Below are positions 14,069-22,437 of a DNA stretch of 25,149 bases, piece after piece. The position numbers were made by a program, and so were the translations under genes. The DNA is from an uncultured Oscillospiraceae bacterium (lineage in GTDB: Bacteria > Bacillota_A > Clostridia > Oscillospirales > Oscillospiraceae), in NCBI GenBank assembly GCA_900754605.1, contig CAAEDK010000249.1:1-25149 (forward strand), read 5' to 3'. How positions within the stretch are numbered: position 1 is the first letter of the stretch; each line of letters opens with the position of its first letter. The notes under the pieces are model-generated. The model saw only the letters and a list, made by a program, of their open reading frames with translations, ran no database searches and was not told the origin of the DNA.

Positions 14069-14410
14069 TCATAGTTCCAGGTGAAGGCTGAATGTTCGTA
14101 CCTTGCTGACATCCTCCCGGTGCTCAAACCGGGAGCGCCGGTGCCGGCGGGCCAGCTCGTTATAGGCGTCCAGCAGATCAAAATGGCTCTGCTCCGCATG
14201 TGCATCCGGCCCGGGACTCTCCGTTTCATAGATATAGTGGGAGACCCTGACCTCCACCGATTCTTCCAGCAGCTCCGCCGCTTTACGATAGCGCGCATCG
14301 CGAGTGATCAGCTCCCAGATGTCATATTCGTCCGGATGACCGCTTTCCCAGTAGGTCAGGACCTCTCCGCCGGGGGCGGCAACGAGGACCGTGGAAAAGA
14401 ACAGCTTCAT
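14069..14410 (-). CDS. Hypothetical protein, 113 residues
   Basis: Start at ATG 14410 with GAAGGAGG seven bases upstream and a 4-base overlap with the preceding stop. It opens MKLFFSTVLVAAPGGEVLTYW, which is beta-rich rather than a signal peptide, and continues with charged helices (ARYRKAAELLEESVEVRVSHYIYE, LLDAYNELARRHRRSRFEHRED). No family recognised. Confidence 0.7.
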   Translation of the reverse strand: MKLFFSTVLVAAPGGEVLTYWESGHPDEYDIWELITRDARYRKAAELLEESVEVRVSHYIYETESPGPDAHAEQSHFDLLDAYNELARRHRRSRFEHREDVSKVRTFSLHLEL

Positions 14411-14730
14411 ACTGCCGCCTCCTTCCGGGACAGTAGATCCTCCAAATATTCAGCCATTTCCCGCTGATTTTGGAAGGCCCGCCTGGTATGGCTCTCATGA
14501 TAAGCCCGGCTGTCGATGGGCAGCGCGGAGTTTGCGGTTGTCACCGACAGAGTGCCGAATTCATGCGTGACCCACATTTTCAGATGAAGCCTGGGGACTT
14601 CGGCCACAAGCCAGAGCGGACGTTGGCCGGCAATCCAATTGTCGGAACTATTGGCGCGCCAGCCGCTTTGATCAAGGTCGATTCTGGCGCCGCCAGTTTG
14701 CAGCGCGTCATAGATTTTTTGGTACTTCAT
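14407..14730 (-). CDS. Hypothetical protein, 107 residues
   Basis: Start at ATG 14730 with GAGGTGG upstream; it overlaps the next gene by ATGA. The product begins MKYQKIYDALQTGGARIDLD and contains ANSSDNWIAGQRPLWLVAEV and LKMWVTHEFGTLSVTTAN, an alternating pattern that suggests a beta-sheet domain. No family recognised. Confidence 0.68.
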   Translation of the reverse strand: MKYQKIYDALQTGGARIDLDQSGWRANSSDNWIAGQRPLWLVAEVPRLHLKMWVTHEFGTLSVTTANSALPIDSRAYHESHTRRAFQNQREMAEYLEDLLSRKEAAV

Positions 14731-14739
14731 ACAGCCACC

Positions 14740-15246
14740 TCAAATATTTTTGGAATCCAGATCCCGCAGAAGGTTTTCCTGTGCGATCCGTCTGGCTTCC
14801 CGGTGCATTCGGGATACTTTTTCGTCATACGCTGCGACGTTTTCTCCATACGCGTCCCAGATGGCCCGGGCGGCCAGCTCCAGCATCTCAACGACACGGT
14901 CTTTGTAGGGGCCGGCCTTTTGGACAGACTGCGCCCGCAGCTCCCAAAGCTCCATCAGGCGGTCATATTCTGTTTCCGTAATCATTTCATAGCCGTAGGC
15001 ATTCTGAATATCCACCTGGGAGTCATACTCCTCCAGGGGGCGGAATATATCTTCTGAGTTGGCTTTGGCCTTGCTGCAGGTACGCAGTTTGGCTTTCCGG
15101 TAGCGCGAAACAGCATCCTGAATGCTGTCCTGTGCCGTCTGAATATCCTTTTTCAGCGCTTCAATCGCTCTGCGCTCGACCTTGGCTTCCGGCGTCTCGT
15201 TTCGTGCCCAAAGGTCAAGGATTTCATCCGCGGTTGTCAGGCTCAT
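14740..15246 (-). CDS. Helical hypothetical protein, 168 residues
   Basis: I use ATG 15246 (MSLTTADEILDLWARNETPE), which overlaps the preceding stop by ATGA and has AGAAGGG upstream; the longer in-frame extension overlaps the previous gene by 130 bases and is unlikely. The product is nearly all helical and highly charged (VERRAIEALKKDIQTAQDSI, RAIWDAYGENVAAYDEKVSR), probably with coiled coils. No family recognised. Confidence 0.72.
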   Translation of the reverse strand: MSLTTADEILDLWARNETPEAKVERRAIEALKKDIQTAQDSIQDAVSRYRKAKLRTCSKAKANSEDIFRPLEEYDSQVDIQNAYGYEMITETEYDRLMELWELRAQSVQKAGPYKDRVVEMLELAARAIWDAYGENVAAYDEKVSRMHREARRIAQENLLRDLDSKNI

Positions 15247-16151
15247 GCTGTCCCTTCTTTCTGTCCGCCGCAAGCCTGCATTCTGCGAAGCTCGGCCTCT
15301 AATTCGCGCTTTGGTGTATAACGGTGCAGGTTTTCGTTGACATACCTTGTCGTGTGATACATCAGTATGCCGCACAACTGCCCCATCAGGCGGCCGGCAT
15401 CATTGTCCTGACGCAGTGTTTTGAAGGTGCCGATCGTGCAGCGGTTGGTACCAGAATCATCAAAGTTGCCTTCAATGGCTAGGTCAACAAAAATACCCTC
15501 GCATCCGTAGCTGATATTAGCGATTGCGGAAAACTGATAGTTGGTCAGATAGCTGTCCATATCCGAAGACAGCGGCTCCTGCTCGGTTGGAAGGTAGTAG
15601 TCCAAAATGGGCTCAATTTCCCGCAGATCGCCGCAGGCTCTGGCCCGCTCCAGCACAGCGTACAGCAGTGCGCTCTTTCGGTCCCGCCGCGGGGCGGTAT
15701 AGGGCTCCTCGGCGTGGCACCGGCTGATCCAATCCTCAACCACGCCCTGGTCTTCCGCATGGAACAGCTTGAGGAACTGAGCGTTCTTCGCGCCAAGGGT
15801 GAGGTCGTCCTGTTCCATGTACCAATAGGCACGCATTGATAGAGACGTGCGGTACGCACCGCCGTCGAAACGTTGATCAAACGGACGGCAGGACTCCATC
15901 TGGTGGTAGATCTGCTCCAAAAGGGCATCCCCGGTAAGCTCGCCTGGGATATTAAACTTTTTCCCGAGTTGTCCGCCGCAGTGCAGGCACACGCCGGTCA
16001 GATAGAGGGCCCTGGCCGCTTCCGGCTGATCCAGACAGGTATATTCCAGATTCCAGCCCGCGGGGATAAAGTTTTCCTCATAGTGCTCTTTACTTTTTTG
16101 TGTGTCTCTTGTCCGTGCGCCAACGCAGGCGCAGATTTTTTTCTCATTCAT
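15243..16151 (-). CDS. Cys-cluster protein, larger paralogue of the gene at 16979-17383
   Basis: ATG 16151 is preferred to ATG 16157, because AGGAG lies seven bases before it and only one base before the other. The 302-residue protein starts MNEKKICACVGAR and has a CxC near the N-terminus and a TGVCLHCGGQL motif at about residue 55, together able to bind zinc. NAQFLKLFHAEDQGVVEDWISR follows. The C-terminal half (SSDMDSYLTNYQFSAIANIS...NRCTIGTFKTLRQDN) is a second domain absent from the paralogue. It resembles proteins of clostridial elements but I can assign no function. Its first bases overlap the upstream gene's end. Confidence 0.72.
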   Translation of the reverse strand: MNEKKICACVGARTRDTQKSKEHYEENFIPAGWNLEYTCLDQPEAARALYLTGVCLHCGGQLGKKFNIPGELTGDALLEQIYHQMESCRPFDQRFDGGAYRTSLSMRAYWYMEQDDLTLGAKNAQFLKLFHAEDQGVVEDWISRCHAEEPYTAPRRDRKSALLYAVLERARACGDLREIEPILDYYLPTEQEPLSSDMDSYLTNYQFSAIANISYGCEGIFVDLAIEGNFDDSGTNRCTIGTFKTLRQDNDAGRLMGQLCGILMYHTTRYVNENLHRYTPKRELEAELRRMQACGGQKEGTA

Positions 16152-16431
16152 GTTCATGCTCCTTCAGCAGTCCGTCTTTCCGCAAAAGAGCTTCAACCGC
16201 CCGAGGTGATTTGAATTTTTCCAGGTTGTAGTTTCTCACCCAGTTTTGTGGAACGGGCGTATTGAAATCCAGGCTGCGGAAACAGGTCTTTTCAAATACC
16301 TTGATTTTGCGGCCATTCGTAAAAATGGCGATTTTGCAGGGGGTGTCATACATTCCGGGGATAACCGCGTTCAGGATCTTATCAAGCCTCATACGCGGCT
16401 GGCCCCCTGAATCACTGTGCTGTCTGCTCAT
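16144..16431 (-). CDS. Small basic hypothetical protein
   Basis: The 95-residue frame starts at ATG 16431, overlapping the preceding stop by ATGA with only a weak ribosome site of its own. The product is basic and begins MSRQHSDSGGQPRMRLDKIL; it contains IAIFTNGRKIKVFEKTCFRSLDF and WVRNYNLEKFKSPRAVEALL. It ends in EHEHE, within a stretch that also holds the ribosome site of the next gene. No family recognised. Confidence 0.68.
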   Translation of the reverse strand: MSRQHSDSGGQPRMRLDKILNAVIPGMYDTPCKIAIFTNGRKIKVFEKTCFRSLDFNTPVPQNWVRNYNLEKFKSPRAVEALLRKDGLLKEHEHE

Positions 16432-16946
16432 TGGCTGGTCTTACGCTCCATGCCGAACGCCTTCGCCGGGAAAACGGTCGCTTGATTATAGACATAGAAA
16501 AAATAGGGGGCTAATCCGTCGTCGATCTCAATGAGCTCCCCGTTCTGTACCGGGACGCCGTTCAGGATCTCATCCACCGTCTGCTCCTGGGCCGCGGTAT
16601 AGAATTGCTCCGCGGTCAAGCCAAGGGAGATCTCCTGCCTCACCTGGTAGCGGTGGCTCATGGGGAAATACCAGCCCACCTTTGCCGGATCTATGGACAG
16701 CCACTCGTCGAAAGCCAGCCTCTCCTGAAGCGCATCCCGGAAGCCGTAAATCCGGCATACAGGTGAAGTCAAGCGGAGCGGGCACCATATCGGCGGTTTG
16801 AGCTTGGAATCCTTTTTCAAAAAGCGCTTTCCCTTTTTCCCTTTTTTCATGCAATAGTGCGTCTCGTTGAGCAATGAGCCAACGGTCTTGAAGTGCGGGC
16901 AGCTATAATGGCAGCTTGGCTCAGGGAATGAAATCTTTTTTGACAT
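16428..16946 (-). CDS. Cys/Lys-rich protein with a possible zinc site
   Basis: ATG 16946 has AGGAG upstream. In the 172-residue product the first 60 residues hold a Cys/His cluster (SCHYSCPHF, HYCMKK, IWCPLR) within a strongly basic segment (KKGKKGKRFLKKDSKLK), which would suit nucleic-acid binding. The C-terminal part (DEWLSIDPAKVGWYFPMSHRY, LTAEQFYTAAQEQTVDEILNG) is globular. No named family recognised. It lies between the two paralogous Cys-cluster genes. Confidence 0.7.
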   Translation of the reverse strand: MSKKISFPEPSCHYSCPHFKTVGSLLNETHYCMKKGKKGKRFLKKDSKLKPPIWCPLRLTSPVCRIYGFRDALQERLAFDEWLSIDPAKVGWYFPMSHRYQVRQEISLGLTAEQFYTAAQEQTVDEILNGVPVQNGELIEIDDGLAPYFFYVYNQATVFPAKAFGMERKTSQ

Positions 16947-16978
16947 TCAGCTACACTCCTTTTCTGATTTGCGGCGCG

Positions 16979-17383
16979 CTACTGCGCATCCTGGGTTTCA
17001 GTCCGCTCCAGCCAGCCCTGCGCCAGCTCCTGATCCTCCTTGTGGAACAGGCTCACGAATACCGTGCGGAAGTCCCGCTCATCTTCTGCAGAGCGAAAAC
17101 CTTCTACCATCCACAGATGGAGGCACCAGTGGTAGATAGCGGCCAGCAGGCATTCCGGCGCTTCATGCTCCGGAAGTTCCACTCCATAGCAAAGGCGCTG
17201 TCCGCATTGGCGGCAGATACCAGTCATGCACAGCCGCCGCCCTTTTTCCGGCTCCAGGCTGTGATAGGCAAGCTCAAAGTGATCAAGCTGCAAATTCTGA
17301 CGCATATGCCTCAGAAGCTGGTCGGTAGTCATATTCTTTGAGCAGATGCACAAAGGGCGGGAGGAACTGCAAGATTCCTGCAT
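16979..17383 (-). CDS. Cys-cluster protein, smaller paralogue of the gene at 15243-16151
   Basis: ATG 17383 (MQESCSSSRPLCICSKN) has AAGGAG eight bases upstream; the longer in-frame extension overlaps the DUF3268 gene. The 134-residue protein has the same order of features as its larger paralogue: a CxC pair near the N-terminus, LEPEKGRRLCMTGICRQCGQ, an AIYHWCLHLW helix, and FRTVFVSLFHKEDQELAQGW. These align by eye with DQPEAARALYLTGVCLHCGG and FLKLFHAEDQGVVEDW. A zinc-binding domain duplicated within the operon is the simplest reading; function unknown. Confidence 0.72.
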   Translation of the reverse strand: MQESCSSSRPLCICSKNMTTDQLLRHMRQNLQLDHFELAYHSLEPEKGRRLCMTGICRQCGQRLCYGVELPEHEAPECLLAAIYHWCLHLWMVEGFRSAEDERDFRTVFVSLFHKEDQELAQGWLERTETQDAQ

Positions 17384-17409
17384 ATGATCGCTCCTTTCTG
17401 CGGCGGAGC

Positions 17410-17784
17410 TTACGCCGCTTTCCTCTTCTTTGGCTGTGTCAGACACAAGCGGATGACCCGTTCACACTCATCCATCTCCATCAGTCCGATGTGTGCGTCC
17501 TGTTCCGGAATATTCAGGCTGCGCGCCAGCCAGCGGTAAGCCGCGCTCCGGCTCCACCCCTGGTTTTTCCAGAACTGATCGAAAATGCGGTGTGTCTCCT
17601 GACGCTTCAGGCGGAGAACGGTGTTGGCCACCTTTCCCATCGGTCGGCCATCCGGATAGCACCCGACATAGGCGTTGCAGTTGACGCATAAGTAGATCGG
17701 CTCACGCCCCTTGGGATAGAGGGCGCGGGTCGTGGACTTGATGATCTTCCCACCGCAATAGCGGCAGATGCTTGGAATTTCCAT
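17410..17784 (-). CDS. DUF3268-family zinc-finger-containing protein
   Basis: The 124-residue product has an N-terminal zinc finger (ICRYCGGKI, then YLCVNCNAYVGCYPDGRPMG) followed by ANTVLRLKRQETHRIFDQFW, SRSAAYRWLARSLNIPE and HIGLMEMDECERVIRLC. This is the full signature of the DUF3268 family found on phages and conjugative elements of Firmicutes. The start ATG at 17784 lies 21 bases after the clamp stop and has GGAGGG upstream. The biochemical role of the family is not known to me. Confidence 0.85.
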   Translation of the reverse strand: MEIPSICRYCGGKIIKSTTRALYPKGREPIYLCVNCNAYVGCYPDGRPMGKVANTVLRLKRQETHRIFDQFWKNQGWSRSAAYRWLARSLNIPEQDAHIGLMEMDECERVIRLCLTQPKKRKAA

Positions 17785-17805
17785 GGAAGATGCTTCCCTC
17801 CATTC

Positions 17806-18930
17806 TCACGCAGCCTTTCCACCTGCGGCTTGCTTTGGCGCACGCATCGGGGACTGAAGGTAGCGTGTCTCGCCTGGACGGATCGCAAGCAGGCCGTTTT
17901 GATCAAATTCCAATGTGATCCGTCCGCGCAGCTGCTTGAGATACCGCATTAGCTGTTTGAAATCGTAATAAAAGGGATAGGGCGACGGGCTCAGGATCAG
18001 GGCCTTGACGGGCACGCTGGCCCTCCCGTCGGAGGTTTCCGCACTGACAACCATTTCGTGCTCTCCGAACATGATCTCTCCGCGGCCGGAGGAATCCTTA
18101 TCAGCAGACGCCAGGGATGTAACCGTGTCTACTGCGGCGTATAGTTCAGCAGCTTCTATCGAGGCGCTGTATGCGCCCTGAATACGGTCCAGAAGCCCAT
18201 CTGTGTCCGGGTAGCTGCCGTCAATCAGGTGCGTACAGAACATCGTTGTGCCATTCCAGAAGGCCAGGCCCTCGCGGGTCAGGCCCATTTGGTAAACATC
18301 GCTGTCCAGGGAGATGGCTGCCAAAATGGACAGGGAGCGGGCTGGGACTAAAATGCAGGTTTCCGAGGCCGCGACACAATTTTTATCCCCGGCTGCCTCC
18401 GCAATGCAAAAGCCGTTGCTGCTCGTGGCCTTCAGGCCGTATGGCCCTACTTTCAAACGCACAGTCTTAAGAATATTTTGTTGGTCGCCGGCCGCGGCCG
18501 CGAACAAGGTCTGGCGGGCCAGGGAGCATATCCCGCTGACCGGGATGGTGTCTTCCAGAAAGGGGACCTCCGGAAGCGGGTACTTAGCGGCGTCTAAGAT
18601 GTTGAGCCTGTACTCCGCATAGCCGGAGCCGATGTGGATGATACCAGGGCCTACCGTAGAAAAGGAAACCTGATCTCCCGGAAGCCGCTTCAGAATGTCC
18701 GGCAGCAGATCTGCCGGAATGACAGCGCTTCCGCTCTCCTCCACCGCAGCGGGCATGGAGGCACGGATGGAAACCTCCTGATTGGTTGCCGTCATGGTCA
18801 GCATAGCCAGCCGTGCGTCTGCTTCCATGTGGATACCTTTCAGTTCCGGGATGGTTGTGATTTTCGGCACTGCTTTGGATGCTTGGGCGGCCAGGACCAG
18901 CGCCGAATCACGGTTTGCATGTACGCGCAT
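17806..18930 (-). CDS. dnaN: DNA polymerase III beta subunit-like sliding clamp
   Basis: This 374-residue protein has the usual bacterial beta-clamp length and motifs: IPELKGIHMEADARLAMLTM and TATNQEVSI in domain 1, VIPADLLPDILKRLPGDQV, then SSNGFCIAEA, LVPARSLSIL and HLIDGSYPD in domain 2, and a C-terminus RYLQSPMRAP resembling the usual Y-L-V-M-P-M-R end. It is divergent, as expected for an element-borne clamp. It would encircle DNA and tether a polymerase, probably the host's, since none is encoded here. ATG 18930 has AAGGAAGG upstream and lies 17 bases after the helicase stop, so the two are cotranscribed. Confidence 0.88.
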   Translation of the reverse strand: MRVHANRDSALVLAAQASKAVPKITTIPELKGIHMEADARLAMLTMTATNQEVSIRASMPAAVEESGSAVIPADLLPDILKRLPGDQVSFSTVGPGIIHIGSGYAEYRLNILDAAKYPLPEVPFLEDTIPVSGICSLARQTLFAAAAGDQQNILKTVRLKVGPYGLKATSSNGFCIAEAAGDKNCVAASETCILVPARSLSILAAISLDSDVYQMGLTREGLAFWNGTTMFCTHLIDGSYPDTDGLLDRIQGAYSASIEAAELYAAVDTVTSLASADKDSSGRGEIMFGEHEMVVSAETSDGRASVPVKALILSPSPYPFYYDFKQLMRYLKQLRGRITLEFDQNGLLAIRPGETRYLQSPMRAPKQAAGGKAA

Positions 18931-18947
18931 GATGTTTACCTTCCTTT

Positions 18948-21900
18948 CTATGCAATTTGGAATAGGAGAAGCTGATCTTCATCGACTTCCCCTTTTTTCC
19001 GCTTGTGCTCAGCTTTCGCCGTCTCAAAAAAGACGGGGGAATCCTGCGGAAGAACTGCGGCCTGTGGAACCGTCCTCTCCTCCGTACCAAAGGTGAACTC
19101 CAATATGGATGGAGAACTGCGCCCCAACACAGCGCTGTCCGTTTTCCGCACCTCGTCTGAAAAAATGGACCATGCCGCCGTCTGAGGCTTCAGCATAGCC
19201 ATCCGCTTGAACGTAGCCGCAAGGTCTTCCACGCTGTCTTTGATGCCCATCATCAGCTCACGGGCCATCAGAGTCGTCATATCCTCGCATTCCGACATGG
19301 CGGACAGGCCCTCTTCGCTGAAGGAGCCCTCGATCATGCCGGCAGCGGCCAGCTTGGAGGCCATCAGCTTGATTGCCTTATGCTGCATTGTGCCTGCGTG
19401 ATAGAGCATGTAGACCTCTACCCGGGGTGCAGACTGGTTGATCCGCCAGCTGCGCAGGCTGGCTTGACGCAGCGTAAAAAGCTTGTAGCCCGTATCATAG
19501 AAAATCAGCGTTGTGAAGGCATTCAGGTCCAAGCCGGTTTCCACAAGCGAGGGATTTCCGATCAGCACCTGAAGGCCATGGTCAAGGCGATCCTGCACCC
19601 AGTCCTCCCGGGCCTCCGGTTTCACTTTTGCCTCCAGGATCGTGGCGTTCCAGCCGCGCTCTGTCACAAGCTTCAGGAGCCGCTTTGGAGTATCCAGACG
19701 GGTCCAGTTTGTATAAATGAGCACCTTCCCGCCGGCCGCGATTTTTTCCTCCGCGATTTTCAGCACCATTTGATCCTTCGGCATGATGGCGCCAGGCGGC
19801 ATCGTGTCCTTGGGTTTGACAATATCGTAGCCATCGAAAGGGTGCTTGATTGCGGGCTGGCCATAGGGTTGGTCTGGATGAGCGGTCAGAAGATTCATAT
19901 ATGAGGACAGGATTTTTTTACATGCCTTCTTATCGCTTTTCATCACATGCTTCAGCGCATCTTCAAGCCGCTTGTATTCCTTCCGCACTTCCGGCGCCAT
20001 CTCAATCGGCACTGGGATCTCCTCATACTCAGGCAGGACCTTTCCCATGTCTGTCAGATTCAAAAATGCGGTACAGTCCAGCAGAAAGCGTGTATAGACC
20101 AGCGGCGAAACACCCGGCTTCAGACGGCTGCCCTTTTTACTCCGTACAGTACGCCGGTTTGAGTTGTAGGCGCCTTCCCGCTCTTCGTAAATATTCTGTA
20201 TCACACCGTATTCTGTGTCGAATTTTCTGCTGTCCCTATAGGGTTTTCCATCCTGGCACATGCGGCGCGGGGCAATCCGGTAGAGGAGATAGAACAGTCC
20301 GGAGCTATACCCGTTGACAAGGGTGGCGGTCATACCGACCACCTTCTTTGCCGCGCTCAAGAGCTCCTGCATAGCGTCCCCTTGTCCGGAATTGTTGTTA
20401 TACTGGTGCAGTTCATCTGCGATCAGTGCAAAAATTTTTCCTTTGTAGGCGCGCTTGATGTAGCTGCTGAGCGGGAACGTCCGATAGGCTCCCCGGATTG
20501 GAAACGGTATGTCAGGACAGTTTTCCAGCTTGGTTATCCGATCCCGTATGGCTTCGTTTGGAATATCCTCCCGGTATTCGTTCAGGAGCGGGCGGAACAC
20601 AAATCCATAGCTCCCGAGCTTTGCCCACTGTGTCTGTTGATTCCACAGCGTTGGATTGAGAGCAGTCCACAGGGAACTTCCGCAGATCTTGCACTTGTGG
20701 TTTTCCCGATTCTCACTTCTGAAAAAACGGGGGCCAGCCGGCACACAGTAGGCGACCCCATCTTTGCTGATATTCTCCATGATGACCGCCCCGCAATCCG
20801 GGCAGCAGAACACGTGCCGAAGGGGACTGAATCCGACCGCGGGCATCTCCTCGTTGGCGCGAGGCCGGGCAATATTCAGCCCCTCACGATTCCATTTTCG
20901 GAAAATCACAGCGGGCGCCCGCATATAGCCGTCCCTGGCCTTTTCCTTAGAGATGATGGCAAAGCAGTTCCGGCTCCCCTGCTCGTACAGCTTGTAAAGA
21001 AGATCAAACTCACTGATACTCCTAACAACTGCGGCAAAGGTGTTTGGGATGCTTTCTTCGATTTCCCGCACCCACTTTTTTGTGACGTGGGCAGGGCAGA
21101 GGACAATGCTGAAGGTTTTTGAGTGGCCCGCGCTTATCTGATGGGACTGTAACCCGGCGGCCGCAACTGCAACGCTTCCGATCTTGGTCTTTCCGGTCCC
21201 GCATCCGGCTACGATCAGGGCGACCTTACTTTGGCCGAGCTTACGTTTGATCGATTCAGCGACTGCGAGCTGGGCGTCATAAAGGGAATATCCGGCGTGA
21301 GCCCGGATATACTCATTGATGTCTAATACTTCTTCAGAGAGCGGTTCAGTGGCCGGATCGAACAGGGGAACAAACAGCTTCTTGATCCGCTCTGCCACGG
21401 CAACACCAAAGGTGTTCAGATAGTCTGTTACGGAGTGAACTCCATCCAGCAGAGAGGGCCCCGGGGCTGCGCCCGGAATTTTGATCTTGCCCTGCTTCAG
21501 GCCGTCCTCCATGACCTTGACCAGATTTTGATCCTTCGCTTCACAGCAGAGCTTCCATGCCTCCAACTCCTGATACAAAGAGCGCACCCTGAGAGGGCGG
21601 AGGATTCTGCGCCGCTTTAGTTCCGCGAGAACATAGTCCTGATATTCCGGGATCATGGGCACATAGGATTTCTGGTCAATGGCCTGGAACAATTCATCCT
21701 CATTTCCAGGGTGGCAGAAAATATAGCAGATGTGCGCTGGAATGTCCTGCTGAGGCACATTGTCATCAAACAGGTCGTCTTTCTGCGCGTGCTTGCTGCT
21801 TTTCTCGTCCTGGCTTTTTGAACTTTCCTGGATCTCATCTTCCGCAATCAATGTGGCTTCCGCGTACAATCCCTCATGGCTCACCTCCCGGTGGTATTGC

Positions 21901-22136
21901 TTGGAAAGCGATTTCAGCGTGAGGAGGCTGCCGTCAGCATCCTCGATTTCGATGGTAGCTCCGCCATAGATGGCGTCCGTAAGCCCCCGCACGACTTCGG
22001 CATAGCCGCCGAATCGCAGTCCGGCTAATGTCGGGGAAGGATCTTCGCTCCAGATCACGGCATCTGCGTATGCGTTCAGCCGTATCCCTTTTTTGAGATC
22101 CTGATAGGTAACTTTCATGAGCCTTTTGGCTTCCAT
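18948..22136 (-). CDS. Large SF2 (SNF2/DEAH-like) helicase with internal zinc ribbon
   Basis: The 1062-residue protein shows motif I AGCGTGKTK (310-318), motif Ia LCPAHVTKKWVREIE (346-360), a zinc ribbon with CxxC pairs at 445/448 and 482/485, motif II DELH (574-577), motif III GMTATL (601-606), and a C-terminal RecA lobe with KVLIYTNW, GNPSLVETGLDLN and motif VI RQASLRSWRINQ (890-901). This is the order of SNF2-like translocases of phages and plasmids. The N-terminal 280 residues are a separate acidic region. I use ATG 22136; AAAGGAG lies 13 bases upstream, so ATG 22118 (MKVTYQ) is an alternative. It leads the long block and is preceded by a structured RNA and terminator. Likely role: DNA unwinding or remodelling in replication or transfer. 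Confidence 0.9.
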   Translation of the reverse strand: MEAKRLMKVTYQDLKKGIRLNAYADAVIWSEDPSPTLAGLRFGGYAEVVRGLTDAIYGGATIEIEDADGSLLTLKSLSKQYHREVSHEGLYAEATLIAEDEIQESSKSQDEKSSKHAQKDDLFDDNVPQQDIPAHICYIFCHPGNEDELFQAIDQKSYVPMIPEYQDYVLAELKRRRILRPLRVRSLYQELEAWKLCCEAKDQNLVKVMEDGLKQGKIKIPGAAPGPSLLDGVHSVTDYLNTFGVAVAERIKKLFVPLFDPATEPLSEEVLDINEYIRAHAGYSLYDAQLAVAESIKRKLGQSKVALIVAGCGTGKTKIGSVAVAAAGLQSHQISAGHSKTFSIVLCPAHVTKKWVREIEESIPNTFAAVVRSISEFDLLYKLYEQGSRNCFAIISKEKARDGYMRAPAVIFRKWNREGLNIARPRANEEMPAVGFSPLRHVFCCPDCGAVIMENISKDGVAYCVPAGPRFFRSENRENHKCKICGSSLWTALNPTLWNQQTQWAKLGSYGFVFRPLLNEYREDIPNEAIRDRITKLENCPDIPFPIRGAYRTFPLSSYIKRAYKGKIFALIADELHQYNNNSGQGDAMQELLSAAKKVVGMTATLVNGYSSGLFYLLYRIAPRRMCQDGKPYRDSRKFDTEYGVIQNIYEEREGAYNSNRRTVRSKKGSRLKPGVSPLVYTRFLLDCTAFLNLTDMGKVLPEYEEIPVPIEMAPEVRKEYKRLEDALKHVMKSDKKACKKILSSYMNLLTAHPDQPYGQPAIKHPFDGYDIVKPKDTMPPGAIMPKDQMVLKIAEEKIAAGGKVLIYTNWTRLDTPKRLLKLVTERGWNATILEAKVKPEAREDWVQDRLDHGLQVLIGNPSLVETGLDLNAFTTLIFYDTGYKLFTLRQASLRSWRINQSAPRVEVYMLYHAGTMQHKAIKLMASKLAAAGMIEGSFSEEGLSAMSECEDMTTLMARELMMGIKDSVEDLAATFKRMAMLKPQTAAWSIFSDEVRKTDSAVLGRSSPSILEFTFGTEERTVPQAAVLPQDSPVFFETAKAEHKRKKGEVDEDQLLLFQIA

Positions 22137-22166
22137 TCATGGACGTACTCCTTTCGTTTTTTGCAC

Positions 22167-22212
22167 AAAAAAAGCCGCAGTCCCCTATGAAGTGGGTAAC
22201 TGCGGTTTTTGT
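22167..22212 (-). terminator. Intrinsic terminator in the helicase leader
   Basis: On the minus strand, CCGCAGT and ACTGCGG (plus positions 22199-22205 and 22175-22181) form the stem around a 17-base loop with an inner CCC/GGG, and a run of seven or more T follows directly (plus A run 22167-22173). It ends about 30 bases before the helicase start, so it must be read through for expression. The 5' side also has an A run, so it could act on both strands. Confidence 0.75.
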
Positions 22213-22223
22213 GTCGATGTTAG

Positions 22224-22307
22224 GTATTTAGGATGTGGACAAGTCTCCACAGGCCCCAAGGGACCCATGGGAGCAATCTCCGACCTGGCGAAATCTGGCC
22301 TAAATAC
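22224..22307 (-). ncRNA. Structured leader RNA ahead of the helicase operon (candidate)
   Basis: On the minus strand a 9-bp perfect closing stem (GTATTTAGG, plus 22299-22307, with CCTAAATAC, plus 22224-22232) encloses several hairpins: GGAG/CTCC (22270-22281), GGTCC-CTTG-GGGCC (around 22252-22266), and TGTGGA/TCCACA (22234-22251). A multibranched fold followed by an intrinsic terminator and then a ribosome site is the layout of a riboswitch or protein-responsive attenuator. The plus-strand frame that crosses it has no domain signature. I do not recognise the class. Confidence 0.55.
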
Positions 22308-22383
22308 AAATAGAGCATACCATATCAGAATCTGTTTGGACAGTTGCGGTTTTCTCCATGATGAGCGCTGCCTGTACGTTGAA

Positions 22384-22411
22384 CTTATAAACAATGTCTT
22401 TTGTCTGGCGA
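22384..22411 (-). promoter_or_regulatory. Weak candidate promoter for the helicase leader
   Basis: On the minus strand TCGCCA (plus 22406-22411) and TATAAG (plus 22384-22389) are 16 bases apart. The -10 is good, the -35 weak. Transcription from here would include the structured RNA at 22224-22307. An extended -10 (TGGTATGCT, plus about 22313-22321) closer to the RNA is an alternative. Confidence 0.3.
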
Positions 22412-22437
22412 GAGCGGGAGGGGAAAGAGACGGGGCC

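Noticed and set aside
20382..21122. Plus-strand frame of 246 codons inside the helicase
   Set aside because: Antisense to the zinc ribbon and motif Ia-III region of the helicase; no independent support.
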